Positions 1 to 8,297 of a stretch of 64,000 bases of DNA are shown here, in pieces. The notes under the pieces were generated by a model. It did not search any database. It had not been told where the DNA came from and saw only the letters and a list, made by a program, of their open reading frames with translations. A program made the translations under genes and the position numbers. The first letter of the stretch is position 1. The number at the start of each line of letters is the position of its first letter. The DNA comes from Mycolicibacterium llatzerense (GTDB lineage Bacteria > Actinomycetota > Actinomycetes > Mycobacteriales > Mycobacteriaceae). The stretch spans positions 62,001 through 126,000 of the forward strand of contig NZ_JXST01000005.1 in assembly GCF_000878195.1 (NCBI RefSeq). Direction: 5' to 3'.

Positions 1-1
1 C

Positions 2-553
2 GAATCCGAGTCCGCTGAGGCGGCATCGGCGGCGGCCGATGATGCTGTGCCGCAAGCGAAACCGCTGAAGCCTGGGATCGAGTGGGGGCGGGTGATCGCC
101 TACCGGGTGCTGCCGGCGCTGGCGGTCGTACTCGCGGCCGCTGCCGGCGGCCTGTGGTACCTGACCGCGAGGCACAGCAATGAGGCCGAGCAGGCGGCGG
201 TGATCAAGGTGGCCCGCGACGGCACGGTCGCGCTGCTGTCGTACGAACCGGACACTGTCCGCCAACAACTCACCGACGCGCGCAAGCTGCTCACCACGCC
301 ATTCCTGGACGAGTACACGACGCTGACCAAGTCGGTGATCCCCGGCGCCGAACAGCGGCACATCTCGGCAGCGACGTCAGTGCCGGCCGCGGCCGCGGTG
401 TCGGTCGACGAGAACCACGCCGTCGTGCTGGTGTTCGTCAACCAGACTGTCCGCGTCGGCGACCAGCCGCCGACCAGTACGCCGACCAGCGCACGGGTGA
501 CCCTGGAACGACTGGGGGGCCAGTGGCTGATCGCCAACTTCGAACCGGTGTGA
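2..553 (+). CDS. Mce-associated membrane protein (5' end outside window)
   Basis: The frame is open to the left edge of the window, so the gene probably begins upstream; the first internal start is a GTG at 47. The product has a short charged N-terminus, one membrane segment at about residues 26-48 counted from that GTG, and an extracytoplasmic domain of about 115 residues that ends with a WLIANFEPV-type tail. This layout is typical of the small Mce-associated proteins that follow mce operons and may help assemble lipid importers. The stop codon overlaps the next start (TGATG), so the two genes are likely co-translated. The family call rests on architecture and tail motif. Confidence 0.6.
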   Translation, partial: ESESAEAASAAADDAVPQAKPLKPGIEWGRVIAYRVLPALAVVLAAAAGGLWYLTARHSNEAEQAAVIKVARDGTVALLSYEPDTVRQQLTDARKLLTTPFLDEYTTLTKSVIPGAEQRHISAATSVPAAAAVSVDENHAVVLVFVNQTVRVGDQPPTSTPTSARVTLERLGGQWLIANFEPV

Positions 554-1797
554 TGGCGGCCGCCGACGCCCAGAGCTTCTGGATGTCGGCGAAAATCCCC
601 AACGACATGTTTCAGGTGTGCGGGTTCGACGGTATGCCCGCCGACCTGGACGAGGCGCTCGCAGCGGTGCGGCGGAACGTCGCGGCCTGCCCAGAATTGT
701 TGGTACGTATAGACGATTCGGATTCCTGGCGCTATCCGTCGTGGGTGCGGTGCGACCTGGCCGAGGAATCCGTCGTTGTGCACGAACTCGACGACGCCTC
801 CTGGTCCGGGTGCCTCGACGCCATCCGCGGCGTGGCAGCCGGTGACCAACTCGATGCCGCGGTGCAGGTGTGGCGGCTGCACGTGTTCGCCGGCGTCACC
901 GGGATGCCGGAGACGACAGGGCCGGGCACGGTCGTCGTCGTGCAGATGTCGCATGCCCTGGCCGACGGGCGGCGGGCGACGGCCCTGGTCGGGCGAATCT
1001 TCGGACGGGACCAGGAAGTGCCCGCGGTGGTCGAGCCGCGGTGGGGGACGTGGGCGCTGCCGTATCTGGCGTGGCGAGCCAGCGCTGCTCACCGTCGACT
1101 CGTGCAGGACACCGAGTCGGGTGCTGTTGCCGCACCGGCGGATTCGTGGCCGTTGCAGCCGACCAACAACGCGCCGGAGGGGCCCGACGTGCTGCGGGCG
1201 GTGGTCCGTCACCGTGCTCAGTTGCCCGGGCCGACGGTGACGGTGGGCGTGCTGGCGGCCATCTCGGAGGCGCTGGCCGCCGAGTTGGGCGGCGTCACCG
1301 CACTCGGAGCCGAGGTGCCCATGGCCAAGACCAGCACGCGCCACGCCTACAACCACTACGGCAACGTCAGCGTGGCATTGCACCCGCAATTGCCGTTCCA
1401 TGAGCGGGCGGTCCGGATCGAAGCGGAACTCGCCCAGCGGCGACAGCGCTTCGAGCATCCCGCGGTTACGGCGAGCGATGCCGCCTCCGCGGCGGTGCCG
1501 GCACCGGTATTGCGTTGGGGGATTGGGCATTTCGACCCACACACCCGGTCGACGACGGCGGCCGGCAACACCGTGGTGTCCAGCGTCAACCGGGGTCCGG
1601 CCGATCTGACGTTCGGCGGATGCCGGGTGGTGTTGTCCACCGCGTGCCCGGCGTTGTCCCCGATGATGGGCTTGACGCACGGGGTGCACGGCATCGGGGA
1701 CATCGTCACGATCAGCGTGCACGCGTCCCCGTCGGCCTTACCGGATGTCGATTCGTATGTGGAACGGTTGTCGGCGGTTCTGGACTCCGGGGCTTAG
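553..1797 (+). CDS. WS/DGAT-like acyltransferase family protein (DUF1298-type C-terminus)
   Basis: A 414-residue protein. It contains SHALADG at residues 133-139, a variant of the HHxxxDG active-site motif of wax ester synthase/diacylglycerol acyltransferases and condensation-type enzymes; the second His and the Asp are kept, the first His is Ser. The C-terminal part (GNVSVALHPQLP, then LSPMMGL and a GIGDIVTISVHA-like strand) resembles the DUF1298 half of this family. It is somewhat shorter than typical members (about 460). The ATG at 553 is preferred because it overlaps the upstream TGA; an in-frame start at 523 would overlap that gene more. Substrate is unknown, and activity is uncertain given the altered first His. 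Confidence 0.6.
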   Translation: MAAADAQSFWMSAKIPNDMFQVCGFDGMPADLDEALAAVRRNVAACPELLVRIDDSDSWRYPSWVRCDLAEESVVVHELDDASWSGCLDAIRGVAAGDQLDAAVQVWRLHVFAGVTGMPETTGPGTVVVVQMSHALADGRRATALVGRIFGRDQEVPAVVEPRWGTWALPYLAWRASAAHRRLVQDTESGAVAAPADSWPLQPTNNAPEGPDVLRAVVRHRAQLPGPTVTVGVLAAISEALAAELGGVTALGAEVPMAKTSTRHAYNHYGNVSVALHPQLPFHERAVRIEAELAQRRQRFEHPAVTASDAASAAVPAPVLRWGIGHFDPHTRSTTAAGNTVVSSVNRGPADLTFGGCRVVLSTACPALSPMMGLTHGVHGIGDIVTISVHASPSALPDVDSYVERLSAVLDSGA

Positions 1798-1806
1798 TCT
1801 CGACGC

Positions 1807-2322
1807 GTGACTGCTTACGCGTTCTCGATCCTGCTGCTGCGGGTGGTGCTCGGTCTGACCATGGCTGCGCACGGGTACAACAAGTTCTTCGGTGGCGGCC
1901 GGATCCCGGGTACCGCCGGCTGGTTCGACAGCATCGGCATGAAGCCGGGCCTGCTGCACGCCCGGCTGGCCGCCAGCACCGAAATCCTGGCCGGCCTGGG
2001 CTTGGCGGTCGGCTTCCTGACGCCGCTCCCCGCCGCGGGCTTCGTGGCGCTGATGGTCGTGGCGGCCTGGACCGTGCACCGCGACAACGGCTTCTTCATC
2101 GTGAAATCCGGCTGGGAGTACAACCTGGTGCTGGGTGTCGCGGCGGTGGCCATCGCGGGTACCGGCGCGGGCCGCTACAGCCTGGACTGCCTGCTGTTCC
2201 ACGGCAGCAGCTTCTATCACCTGCTGCACGGCTGGTGCGGGCTGGCGATCGCCGTCGGGCTCGGGCTCGCCGGTGGCATCGGGCAGCTGCTGATCTTCTT
2301 CCGCCCGCCCGTCAAGGTCTAG
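1807..2322 (+). CDS. DoxX family membrane protein
   Basis: A 171-residue hydrophobic protein with about four membrane segments. It begins with the DoxX signature: an early helix, then AAHGYNKFFGGG and a GWF motif, followed by GLALAVGFLTPL-like helices. DoxX proteins are small membrane partners in redox and thiol homeostasis; the exact role here is unknown. The GTG start at 1807 sits 6 nt after a -10-like TAGTCT (1795-1800) that overlaps the end of the previous gene, which suggests a leaderless transcript. A palindromic repeat follows the stop. Confidence 0.8.
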   Translation: MTAYAFSILLLRVVLGLTMAAHGYNKFFGGGRIPGTAGWFDSIGMKPGLLHARLAASTEILAGLGLAVGFLTPLPAAGFVALMVVAAWTVHRDNGFFIVKSGWEYNLVLGVAAVAIAGTGAGRYSLDCLLFHGSSFYHLLHGWCGLAIAVGLGLAGGIGQLLIFFRPPVKV

Positions 2323-2331
2323 CGGTCTCCC

Positions 2332-2392
2332 CGCGAGCAGACGCAAAACTGTCGATTTCGCGCCCAAATCGACAGTTTTGCGTCTGTTCGCG
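2332..2392. repeat. Palindromic repeat family A, copy 1
   Basis: A 61-bp near-perfect inverted repeat with the core arm GCAGACGCAAAACTGTCGATTT, written here as positions 2337-2358 with its complement at 2365-2387. The ends read CGCGAGCAG and TGTTCGCG. The same element recurs at 32721-32782 and 59399-59459 with different loops. Here it lies between two genes of the same strand, directly upstream of the KstR-like site. It could form a terminator-like hairpin for the doxX-like gene. Confidence 0.85.
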
Positions 2393-2401
2393 AAAGGAAA
2401 T

Positions 2402-2417
2402 CTAGAACACGTTCTAG
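2402..2417. promoter_or_regulatory. KstR-type operator upstream of the DUF3556 gene
   Basis: The 16-bp perfect palindrome CTAGAACACGTTCTAG fits the published KstR consensus TnnAACnnGTTnnA at 2403-2416. KstR is the TetR-family repressor of mycobacterial sterol catabolism. The site ends 10 bp before the ATG at 2428, where a bound repressor would block transcription. Binding is inferred from the motif only. Confidence 0.65.
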
Positions 2418-2427
2418 TCTGACGAGT

Positions 2428-4158
2428 ATGGGCTTTCTTAAACAGGACACCCCCGTCATCGACTTCGCGGAGTGGAGCAAGGGCACCCGTGCGGAGAAGA
2501 TCGTGCCGATGGCCCGGCACTGGGCCGAGACGGGCTTCGGCACGCCGGTGGCGCTGCACCTGTTCTACGTCGTGAAGATCGGCCTGTACATCCTGGGCGG
2601 CTGGCTTATCGCGTTGTCCACCAAGGGGATCGACGGCTTCACCGACGTCGCGACATGGTGGACCGAGCCGATCGTCTTCGAAAAGGTCGTGCTGTACACG
2701 ATGCTGTTCGAGGTGGTCGGCCTCGGCTGCGGGTTCGGTCCGCTGAACAACCGGTTCTTCCCGCCGCTGGGCTCCATCCTGTACTGGCTACGGCCGAAGA
2801 CCATTCGTCTGCCGCCGTGGCCCGGCCGCGTCCCGCTGACCAAGGGTGACACCCGCGGGCCGGTTGATGTGCTGCTCTACGGCGCGCTGCTGGTCCTGCT
2901 AGTCGTCGCCCTGTGCTCCGACGGCACCGGCCCGATGCCGGGACTGCGCACCGCCGTCGGTGTGCTCCCGATGTGGCAGATCTGGGCCATCTTGGGAGTG
3001 CTGGCGGTGCTCGGCCTCAGAGACAAGGTGATCTTCCTGGCCGCCCGCGGCGAGGTGTACGGCTCGTTCACCGCCGCCTTCCTGTTCGCCGGCTACGGGG
3101 TCGACCTGATCATCGCGGCCAAGCTGGTGTGCATGGTGATCTGGCTGGGCGCCGCGACCTCGAAGCTCAACCAGCACTTCCCGTTCGTCATCTCCACGAT
3201 GATGAGCAACAACCCGGTGCTGCGCCCCAAGTTCATCAAGCGCGCGTTCTTCGAGCACTTCCCGGACGACCTGCGTCCCGGCCGGCCGTCGCGCTTCATG
3301 GCGCACTTCAGCACTCTCATCGAGGGTGGGGTGCCGCTGGTGCTGTTCTTCTCGGGCGGCGGCTGGCCGACGTACGTCGCCGCGTTCGTCATGCTGTGCT
3401 TCCACTTCGGCATCCTGTCGGCGATCCCGATGGGTGTGCCGCTGGAGTGGAACGTCTTCATGATGTTCTGCGTCGTGACGCTGTTCGTCGGCCATGCCGA
3501 CATCGGGCTGACGGACCTGACGTCGCCGTGGCCCATCGTGCTGTTCGCGGTCGTCGCGGGCACCGTCGTGATCGGAAACCTGTTCCCGCGCAAGGTGTCT
3601 TTCCTGCCGGGCATGCGGTACTACGCCGGCAACTGGGACACGTCGCTGTGGTGCATCAAGCCGTCGGCCGACGAGAAGATCGCCAAGAACATCGTCGCGA
3701 TCGCCAGCATGCCCGCCGCGCAGCTCGAAAAGTTCTACGGCAGTAAGGAAGCCGCGCAGATCCCGATGTACATGGGCTACGCGTTCCGCGCTTTCAACAC
3801 GCACGGCCGCGCGCTGTTCACGCTCGCGCACCGCGCGATGGCCGGGTACAACGAGGACGACTACACCCTGACCGACGGGGAGCGCATCGTCTCGACCGCC
3901 ATCGGCTGGAACTTCGGCGACGGCCACATGTCCAACGAACAACTCGTCGCGGCGCTGCAGGAGCGGTGCCACTTCGAGCCGGGTGAGGTGCGGATCGTCA
4001 TGCTCGACGCGCAGCCCATCCACCGGCAGACCCAGCGGTACCGCCTGGTCGACGCCGCCACCGGCGAGTTCGAGAGTGGCTACGTGAAGGTGGGCGACAT
4101 GGTCAGCCGCCAGCCGTGGGCCGACGACGTGCCGGTCTACGGCGTGACTAGCGCATGA
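2428..4158 (+). CDS. DUF3556 transmembrane protein
   Basis: A 576-residue polytopic membrane protein. The first residues (GFLKQDTPVIDFAEWS) and the helices that follow are those of the mycobacterial DUF3556 family, whose biochemical function is unknown to me. Hydrophobic segments run from about residue 45 to 400. The C-terminal 170 residues are soluble and end in DVPVYGVTSA. A KstR-like palindrome lies just before the start, so it may belong to the sterol regulon. The stop overlaps the convergent GntR gene by 11 bp. Confidence 0.75.
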   Translation: MGFLKQDTPVIDFAEWSKGTRAEKIVPMARHWAETGFGTPVALHLFYVVKIGLYILGGWLIALSTKGIDGFTDVATWWTEPIVFEKVVLYTMLFEVVGLGCGFGPLNNRFFPPLGSILYWLRPKTIRLPPWPGRVPLTKGDTRGPVDVLLYGALLVLLVVALCSDGTGPMPGLRTAVGVLPMWQIWAILGVLAVLGLRDKVIFLAARGEVYGSFTAAFLFAGYGVDLIIAAKLVCMVIWLGAATSKLNQHFPFVISTMMSNNPVLRPKFIKRAFFEHFPDDLRPGRPSRFMAHFSTLIEGGVPLVLFFSGGGWPTYVAAFVMLCFHFGILSAIPMGVPLEWNVFMMFCVVTLFVGHADIGLTDLTSPWPIVLFAVVAGTVVIGNLFPRKVSFLPGMRYYAGNWDTSLWCIKPSADEKIAKNIVAIASMPAAQLEKFYGSKEAAQIPMYMGYAFRAFNTHGRALFTLAHRAMAGYNEDDYTLTDGERIVSTAIGWNFGDGHMSNEQLVAALQERCHFEPGEVRIVMLDAQPIHRQTQRYRLVDAATGEFESGYVKVGDMVSRQPWADDVPVYGVTSA

Positions 4159-4945
4159 CGTCGCGGACTTTGAGGTTCTCCATGCCCTCGAACAGCAGGC
4201 TGTTCGCGGTGTCGAGGTGCTTGCGCCAATGTGCTTCGGCGGCTGCGGCATTGCCGGACCGCATGAGCGTCATCAGCCGGCGGTAGGAGCGCATCAGGAT
4301 GTCGTAGTCCGCCTTGGACATCGGGCGGTTCTCGCGCATCGCGAACGCGATGTGGCGGACGGTGATCTCGTGCAGCATGCCGGCGATGATGGCCAGCGTC
4401 GCGTTGCCGGACAGCTCGACCATGCGCAGGTGGAAGTCGCCGGTCGTTTCGGCCATGCGGCCCGACTCGTAGCCGGACGGGACGTACTCGGCCAGCATGG
4501 TGTCGAGCTCGTCGAAGACCTCGGTGTCGCCCTGCTCGGTCAGCAGCCGCACCACGGTGGGCTCGACGCTGGAGCGGGCGATGGTCACGTCGGCGATCGT
4601 GGCGCCGGACAGCTCGAGCAGCAGGCCCGCCGGGCGCGCGACGATTTCCGGGCCGGGCACCCGGACGCGCGCGCCGGTGCGCGACCCGCGCCGCACCTCC
4701 ACCAGGCGCTCGGATTCCAGGACGCGAACGGCCTCGCGCAGAGTCGGGCGGCTGACACCGAAGTGCGCCATCAGCTCGGCCTCGTTGGGCAGGAAGTCGC
4801 CTTCCTTGAGCTGGCCGTCGACGACCATGCGGCGCAAGGTGCCGGCCACCAGTTCCGCGGTTTTGGGGGAGCGGATGGGGCCGCTCGTCGAGGATGGCAC
4901 AGTACGTGGGTCGATCATCGGCGACAACGGCGGAGTCTGCGCCAT
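4148..4945 (-). CDS. FadR-type GntR family transcriptional regulator
   Basis: A 265-residue regulator. The N-terminal winged helix shows EGDFLPNEAELMAHFGVSR followed by PTLREAVRVLESE, the GntR signature at about residues 50-80, and a wing with RRGSRTG. The C-terminal 150 residues look like the helical FCD ligand-binding domain. The start is preceded by AAGGAGG with good spacing. It is divergent from the thiolase operon, and the inverted repeat in the shared intergenic region is its likely operator. Acyl-CoA or CoA-ester effectors are plausible but not shown. Confidence 0.85.
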   Translation of the reverse strand: MAQTPPLSPMIDPRTVPSSTSGPIRSPKTAELVAGTLRRMVVDGQLKEGDFLPNEAELMAHFGVSRPTLREAVRVLESERLVEVRRGSRTGARVRVPGPEIVARPAGLLLELSGATIADVTIARSSVEPTVVRLLTEQGDTEVFDELDTMLAEYVPSGYESGRMAETTGDFHLRMVELSGNATLAIIAGMLHEITVRHIAFAMRENRPMSKADYDILMRSYRRLMTLMRSGNAAAAEAHWRKHLDTANSLLFEGMENLKVRDVMR

Positions 4946-5053
4946 CTGGGCCCTCCTTGAACCGAATGTGCTGGCCTCGTGTTAGGCAACTCAGTAAACC
5001 ATGTGGGATGGCATTAGCCGTTCATTCGCGGAAATGGCGCCTGCCTACCAACT

Positions 5054-5078
5054 AGTAGGTTGACCTAGTAAACCTACT
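5054..5078. promoter_or_regulatory. Inverted-repeat operator of the thiolase operon
   Basis: AGTAGGTT (5054-5061) and AACCTACT (5071-5078) form a perfect 8-bp inverted repeat with a 9-bp spacer, in the divergent region between the GntR gene and the thiolase. CTAGTA also occurs twice in direct orientation (5052 and 5065). The location makes it a candidate site for the adjacent GntR protein. Confidence 0.5.
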
Positions 5079-5139
5079 GTTCTATGTTCACTGATAAAGC
5101 GTGTTTACGGGTGTCAATTCATCGTTGAAGGAGAAGTCC

Positions 5140-6285
5140 GTGGCAGAAGCAGTCATCGTCGAGGCAGTCCGGTCACCCATCGGAAGGCGCAACGGCGCCC
5201 TGTCGGGTGTGCATCCGGCCGAGCTGTCGGCTCAGGTACTCAACGCGCTGGTGCAGCGCGCGGGCGTCGACCCCGCGCTGGTCGACGACGTGATCTGGGG
5301 CTGCGTCATGCAGGCCGGCGAGCAGGCCCTCGACATCGCCCGCACCGCGGTGCTGACCGCCGGCTGGCCCGAGACCGTCCCCGGTGTCACCGTCGACCGC
5401 CAGTGCGGCTCGAGCCAGCAGTCGGTGCACTTCGCCGCGGCCGGTGTGGTCGCCGGCCACTACGACATCGTCGTCGCCGGTGGCGTCGAATCGATGTCGC
5501 GCACCCCGATGGGCTCGTCGCTCGCCAACGGCGGCCACCCCTACCCGGAGGCGTTCCGCGCCCGCTACACCGAAACCCCGAACCAGGGCACCGGTGCCGA
5601 GATGATGGCCGAGAAGTGGGGCCTGTCCCGCACCCAGCTCGACGAGTTCTCGCTGCGCTCGCACGAAAAAGCCGCTGCCGCACAGGATGCCGGCGTCTTC
5701 AAAGACCAGATCGTGGCGATCAAGGACCAGGACGGCAATATCGTCTCCGAGGACGGCGGCATCCGTCGCGGCGGCACCGTCGAGGCCATGGCCGCGATCA
5801 AGCCGGCCTTCAAGGAAGACGGTGTCATCCACGCCGGAAACGCCTCGCAGATCTCCGACGGCTCGGCGGCACTGCTGATCATGTCGGCGGAGAAGGCAAA
5901 AGAGTTGGGCCTCAAGCCTCTTGCCCGGCTGCACACCGGGGTCCTGGCCGGCGCCGACCCGGTGATGATGCTGAGCGCCCCGATCCCCGCCACTCAGAAG
6001 GCGCTGGCCAAGTCCGGCCTGAGCGTGGGCGACATCGGCGTCTTCGAGGTCAACGAGGCCTTCGCACCGGTTCCGATGGCGTGGCTCAAGGACATCGGCG
6101 CCGACGAGGACCGCCTGAACCCCAACGGCGGCGCCATCGCCCTCGGCCACCCGCTCGGCGGTTCCGGCGCCCGCATCATGACCACCCTGCTGCACCACAT
6201 GCGGGACAACGGAATTCAGTACGGCTTCCAGACCATGTGTGAGGGTGGCGGCCAGGCCAACGCGACCATCCTGGAGCTGTTGTGA
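5140..6285 (+). CDS. Acetyl-CoA acetyltransferase / 3-ketoacyl-CoA thiolase
   Basis: A 381-residue thiolase that cleaves or forms 3-ketoacyl-CoA thioesters. The acyl-accepting Cys is residue 89 in DRQCGSSQQ, the catalytic His is in GGAIALGHPLGGSGAR and the second Cys in QTMCEGGGQAN; all three are intact and the length is standard. I chose the GTG at 5140 because AAGGAG precedes it at 5128-5133; the in-frame start at 5101 adds 13 unrelated residues. It heads a thiolase, hydratase, dehydrogenase operon with a 4-bp overlap to the next gene. The sequence resembles FadA6-type steroid-ring thiolases, but the exact substrate cannot be fixed. Confidence 0.88.
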   Translation: MAEAVIVEAVRSPIGRRNGALSGVHPAELSAQVLNALVQRAGVDPALVDDVIWGCVMQAGEQALDIARTAVLTAGWPETVPGVTVDRQCGSSQQSVHFAAAGVVAGHYDIVVAGGVESMSRTPMGSSLANGGHPYPEAFRARYTETPNQGTGAEMMAEKWGLSRTQLDEFSLRSHEKAAAAQDAGVFKDQIVAIKDQDGNIVSEDGGIRRGGTVEAMAAIKPAFKEDGVIHAGNASQISDGSAALLIMSAEKAKELGLKPLARLHTGVLAGADPVMMLSAPIPATQKALAKSGLSVGDIGVFEVNEAFAPVPMAWLKDIGADEDRLNPNGGAIALGHPLGGSGARIMTTLLHHMRDNGIQYGFQTMCEGGGQANATILELL

Positions 6286-7082
6286 CCTCTGTTGCCGCCG
6301 AACCCGGCGCGCTCTCGGAACGTCGCGGCAACGTCCTGCTGATCACCATCAACCGGCCGGACGCCCGCAACGCGGTCAACCAGGCCGTCAGCATCGGTGT
6401 CGGCGACGCGCTGCAGGCCGCGCAGGACGACCCCGAGATCCGGGCCGTCGTGATCACCGGCTCCGGCGACAAATCATTCTGTGCCGGTGCGGATCTCAAG
6501 GCGCTGTCGCGCGGCGAGAACCTCTTCCACCCGGACCACACCGACTGGGGCTTCGCCGGCTACGTCAGCCATTTTATCGACAAGCCCACCATCGCGGCCG
6601 TCAACGGCACCGCCCTGGGCGGCGGTTCGGAACTGGCGTTGGCCAGCGACCTGGTGGTCGCCGAGGAGAGCGCGAAATTCGGCCTGCCGGAAGTGAAACG
6701 CGGACTGATCGCCGGTGCCGGCGGTGTGTTCCGCATCGTCGAGCAGCTGCCGCGCAAGGTGGCGCTGGAGCTGCTGTTCACCGGTGAGCCGATGACGTCC
6801 GCCGACGCGCTGCGCTGGGGCCTGATCAACCAGGTGGTGCCGGACGGCACCGTCGTCGACGCGGCTTTGGCGCTGGCGGAACGGATCACGTCGAACGCGC
6901 CGCTGGCCGTGCAGGCCAGCAAGCGGGTGGCATACGGCGCCGACGACGGCGTGGTGACCGGCGAGAAGGATGGCTGGAAGCGCACCAACCGCGAGTTCGT
7001 CACCCTGCTGCAGTCCGAGGACGCCAAAGAAGGACCGTTGGCCTTCGCGCAGAAGCGCGAGCCCGTTTGGAAAGCGAAATAG
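6282..7082 (+). CDS. Enoyl-CoA hydratase/isomerase (crotonase) family protein
   Basis: A 266-residue crotonase. INRPDARNAVN opens the fold, SFCAGADLKAL forms the first half of the oxyanion hole, and AAVNGTALGGGSELALASD the second. The Glu positions LPEVKRGL and GGVFRI match the hydratase active-site loop. The GTG start overlaps the thiolase stop (GTGA). It should hydrate a 2-enoyl-CoA in the same beta-oxidation operon. Chain length and ring specificity are unknown. Confidence 0.87.
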   Translation: MTSVAAEPGALSERRGNVLLITINRPDARNAVNQAVSIGVGDALQAAQDDPEIRAVVITGSGDKSFCAGADLKALSRGENLFHPDHTDWGFAGYVSHFIDKPTIAAVNGTALGGGSELALASDLVVAEESAKFGLPEVKRGLIAGAGGVFRIVEQLPRKVALELLFTGEPMTSADALRWGLINQVVPDGTVVDAALALAERITSNAPLAVQASKRVAYGADDGVVTGEKDGWKRTNREFVTLLQSEDAKEGPLAFAQKREPVWKAK

Positions 7083-7084
7083 TA

Positions 7085-8227
7085 ATGAAGCGAACAGTTT
7101 TCGAAGACGAACACGAAGCGCTGCGGGAGTCCACCCGGCAGTACATCGAGCGCGAGCTCGTCCCCAATGCCGAGAAGTGGGAAGAACAGCGCATGGTCGA
7201 CCGGTCGGCGTTCCTCGCCGCTGGGAAGTACGGCCTGATCGGGTTCAACATGCCCGAGGAGTTCGGCGGCGGTGGGTCCGACGACTTCCGGTTCAATGCC
7301 GTGATCGACGAGGAGCTGGCCCGCTACGGCGGCCCCGCGCCGTCGCTGAGCCTCCAGAACGACGTCGTCGCACCGTATTTCAAGCACCTCGCGAACGACG
7401 AGCAGAAGGCGCGGTGGATGCCGGGCATCGCCAGCGGTGAGCTGATCCTCGCCGTCGCGATGACCGAGCCCGGCGCCGGCAGTGACCTGGCCGGCATCCG
7501 GACCTCCGCCGTCCGCGACGGGGACGACTGGATCATCAACGGCTCCAAGACATTCATCTCGTCGGGCATCAATTGCGACCTCGTCGTCGTGGTGTGTCGC
7601 ACCAACCCCGAGGCCGGGCACAAGGGCTTCACGCTGCTGGTCGTCGAACGTGGGATGGCCGGCTTCGAGCGGGGGCGCAAGCTGGACAAGATGGGCCTGC
7701 ACGCGCAGGACACCTCGGAGCTGCACTTCGAGAACGTCCGCGTGCCGTCGGCGAACATCCTCGGCAAAGAAGGTGGCGGCTTCTACCACCTGATGCAGAA
7801 CCTGCCGTCAGAGCGGCTCGGCATCGCCATCTCGGCGATCGCTGGCGCGCGCGAATCCTGGCGCCAGACACTGCAGTACGCCAAGGACCGCAAGGCCTTC
7901 GGGCAGTCGATCGGCAACTTCCAGCACAACCGCTTCCTGCTGGCGGAGATGGACACCGAGCTCGACGTGTGCGAGCGGTACATCGACCGGTGCCTGCAGG
8001 GTGTCGTCGACGGTGATCTGTCCGCCGTCGAGGCGGCGAAGGCCAAGTGGTTCTGCACCGAGACCGCCAAGAAGGTCATCGACGGCTGCGTGCAGCTGCA
8101 CGGCGGCTACGGCTACATGATGGAGTACCGCGTGGCCCGCGACTACTGCGATTCCCGCATCCAGACGATCTTCGGTGGCACCACCGAGATCATGAAGGAC
8201 ATCATCGGCCGCGATCTGGGCCTGTAA
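7085..8227 (+). CDS. Acyl-CoA dehydrogenase (FadE family)
   Basis: A 380-residue FAD enzyme for alpha,beta-dehydrogenation of acyl-CoA. It has the signature AMTEPGAGSDLAGI, the FAD-binding KAFGQSIGNFQ region, and IFGGTTEIMKDIIGR at the C-terminus. The residue that is the catalytic Glu in medium-chain enzymes is Gly here (FGGTTE), while GGYGYMMEYRVARDY carries a Glu at the alternative site used by long-chain and isovaleryl-CoA dehydrogenases. The ATG at 7085 starts 2 nt after the hydratase stop. A strong hairpin follows the gene, so it ends the operon. Confidence 0.88.
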   Translation: MKRTVFEDEHEALRESTRQYIERELVPNAEKWEEQRMVDRSAFLAAGKYGLIGFNMPEEFGGGGSDDFRFNAVIDEELARYGGPAPSLSLQNDVVAPYFKHLANDEQKARWMPGIASGELILAVAMTEPGAGSDLAGIRTSAVRDGDDWIINGSKTFISSGINCDLVVVVCRTNPEAGHKGFTLLVVERGMAGFERGRKLDKMGLHAQDTSELHFENVRVPSANILGKEGGGFYHLMQNLPSERLGIAISAIAGARESWRQTLQYAKDRKAFGQSIGNFQHNRFLLAEMDTELDVCERYIDRCLQGVVDGDLSAVEAAKAKWFCTETAKKVIDGCVQLHGGYGYMMEYRVARDYCDSRIQTIFGGTTEIMKDIIGRDLGL

Positions 8228-8241
8228 GTCCTCCAAAAGCC

Positions 8242-8281
8242 AATCGGCGCCCCCGCACAACGTGGTGCAGGGGCGCCGATT
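8242..8281 (+). terminator. Terminator-like hairpin after the beta-oxidation operon
   Basis: AATCGGCGCCCC (8242-8253) pairs with GGGGCGCCGATT (8270-8281), extended inward by GCAC/GTGC. It lies between the convergent acyl-CoA dehydrogenase and fasciclin genes and may serve both strands. Confidence 0.65.
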
Positions 8282-8297
8282 TCGTTTGTCTGGCTGG

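Noticed and set aside
100..1722. 540-codon open frame on the minus strand
   Set aside because: It is the complement of the acyltransferase gene; its text is Arg/His-rich without domain motifs, as expected for a shadow frame in GC-rich DNA.
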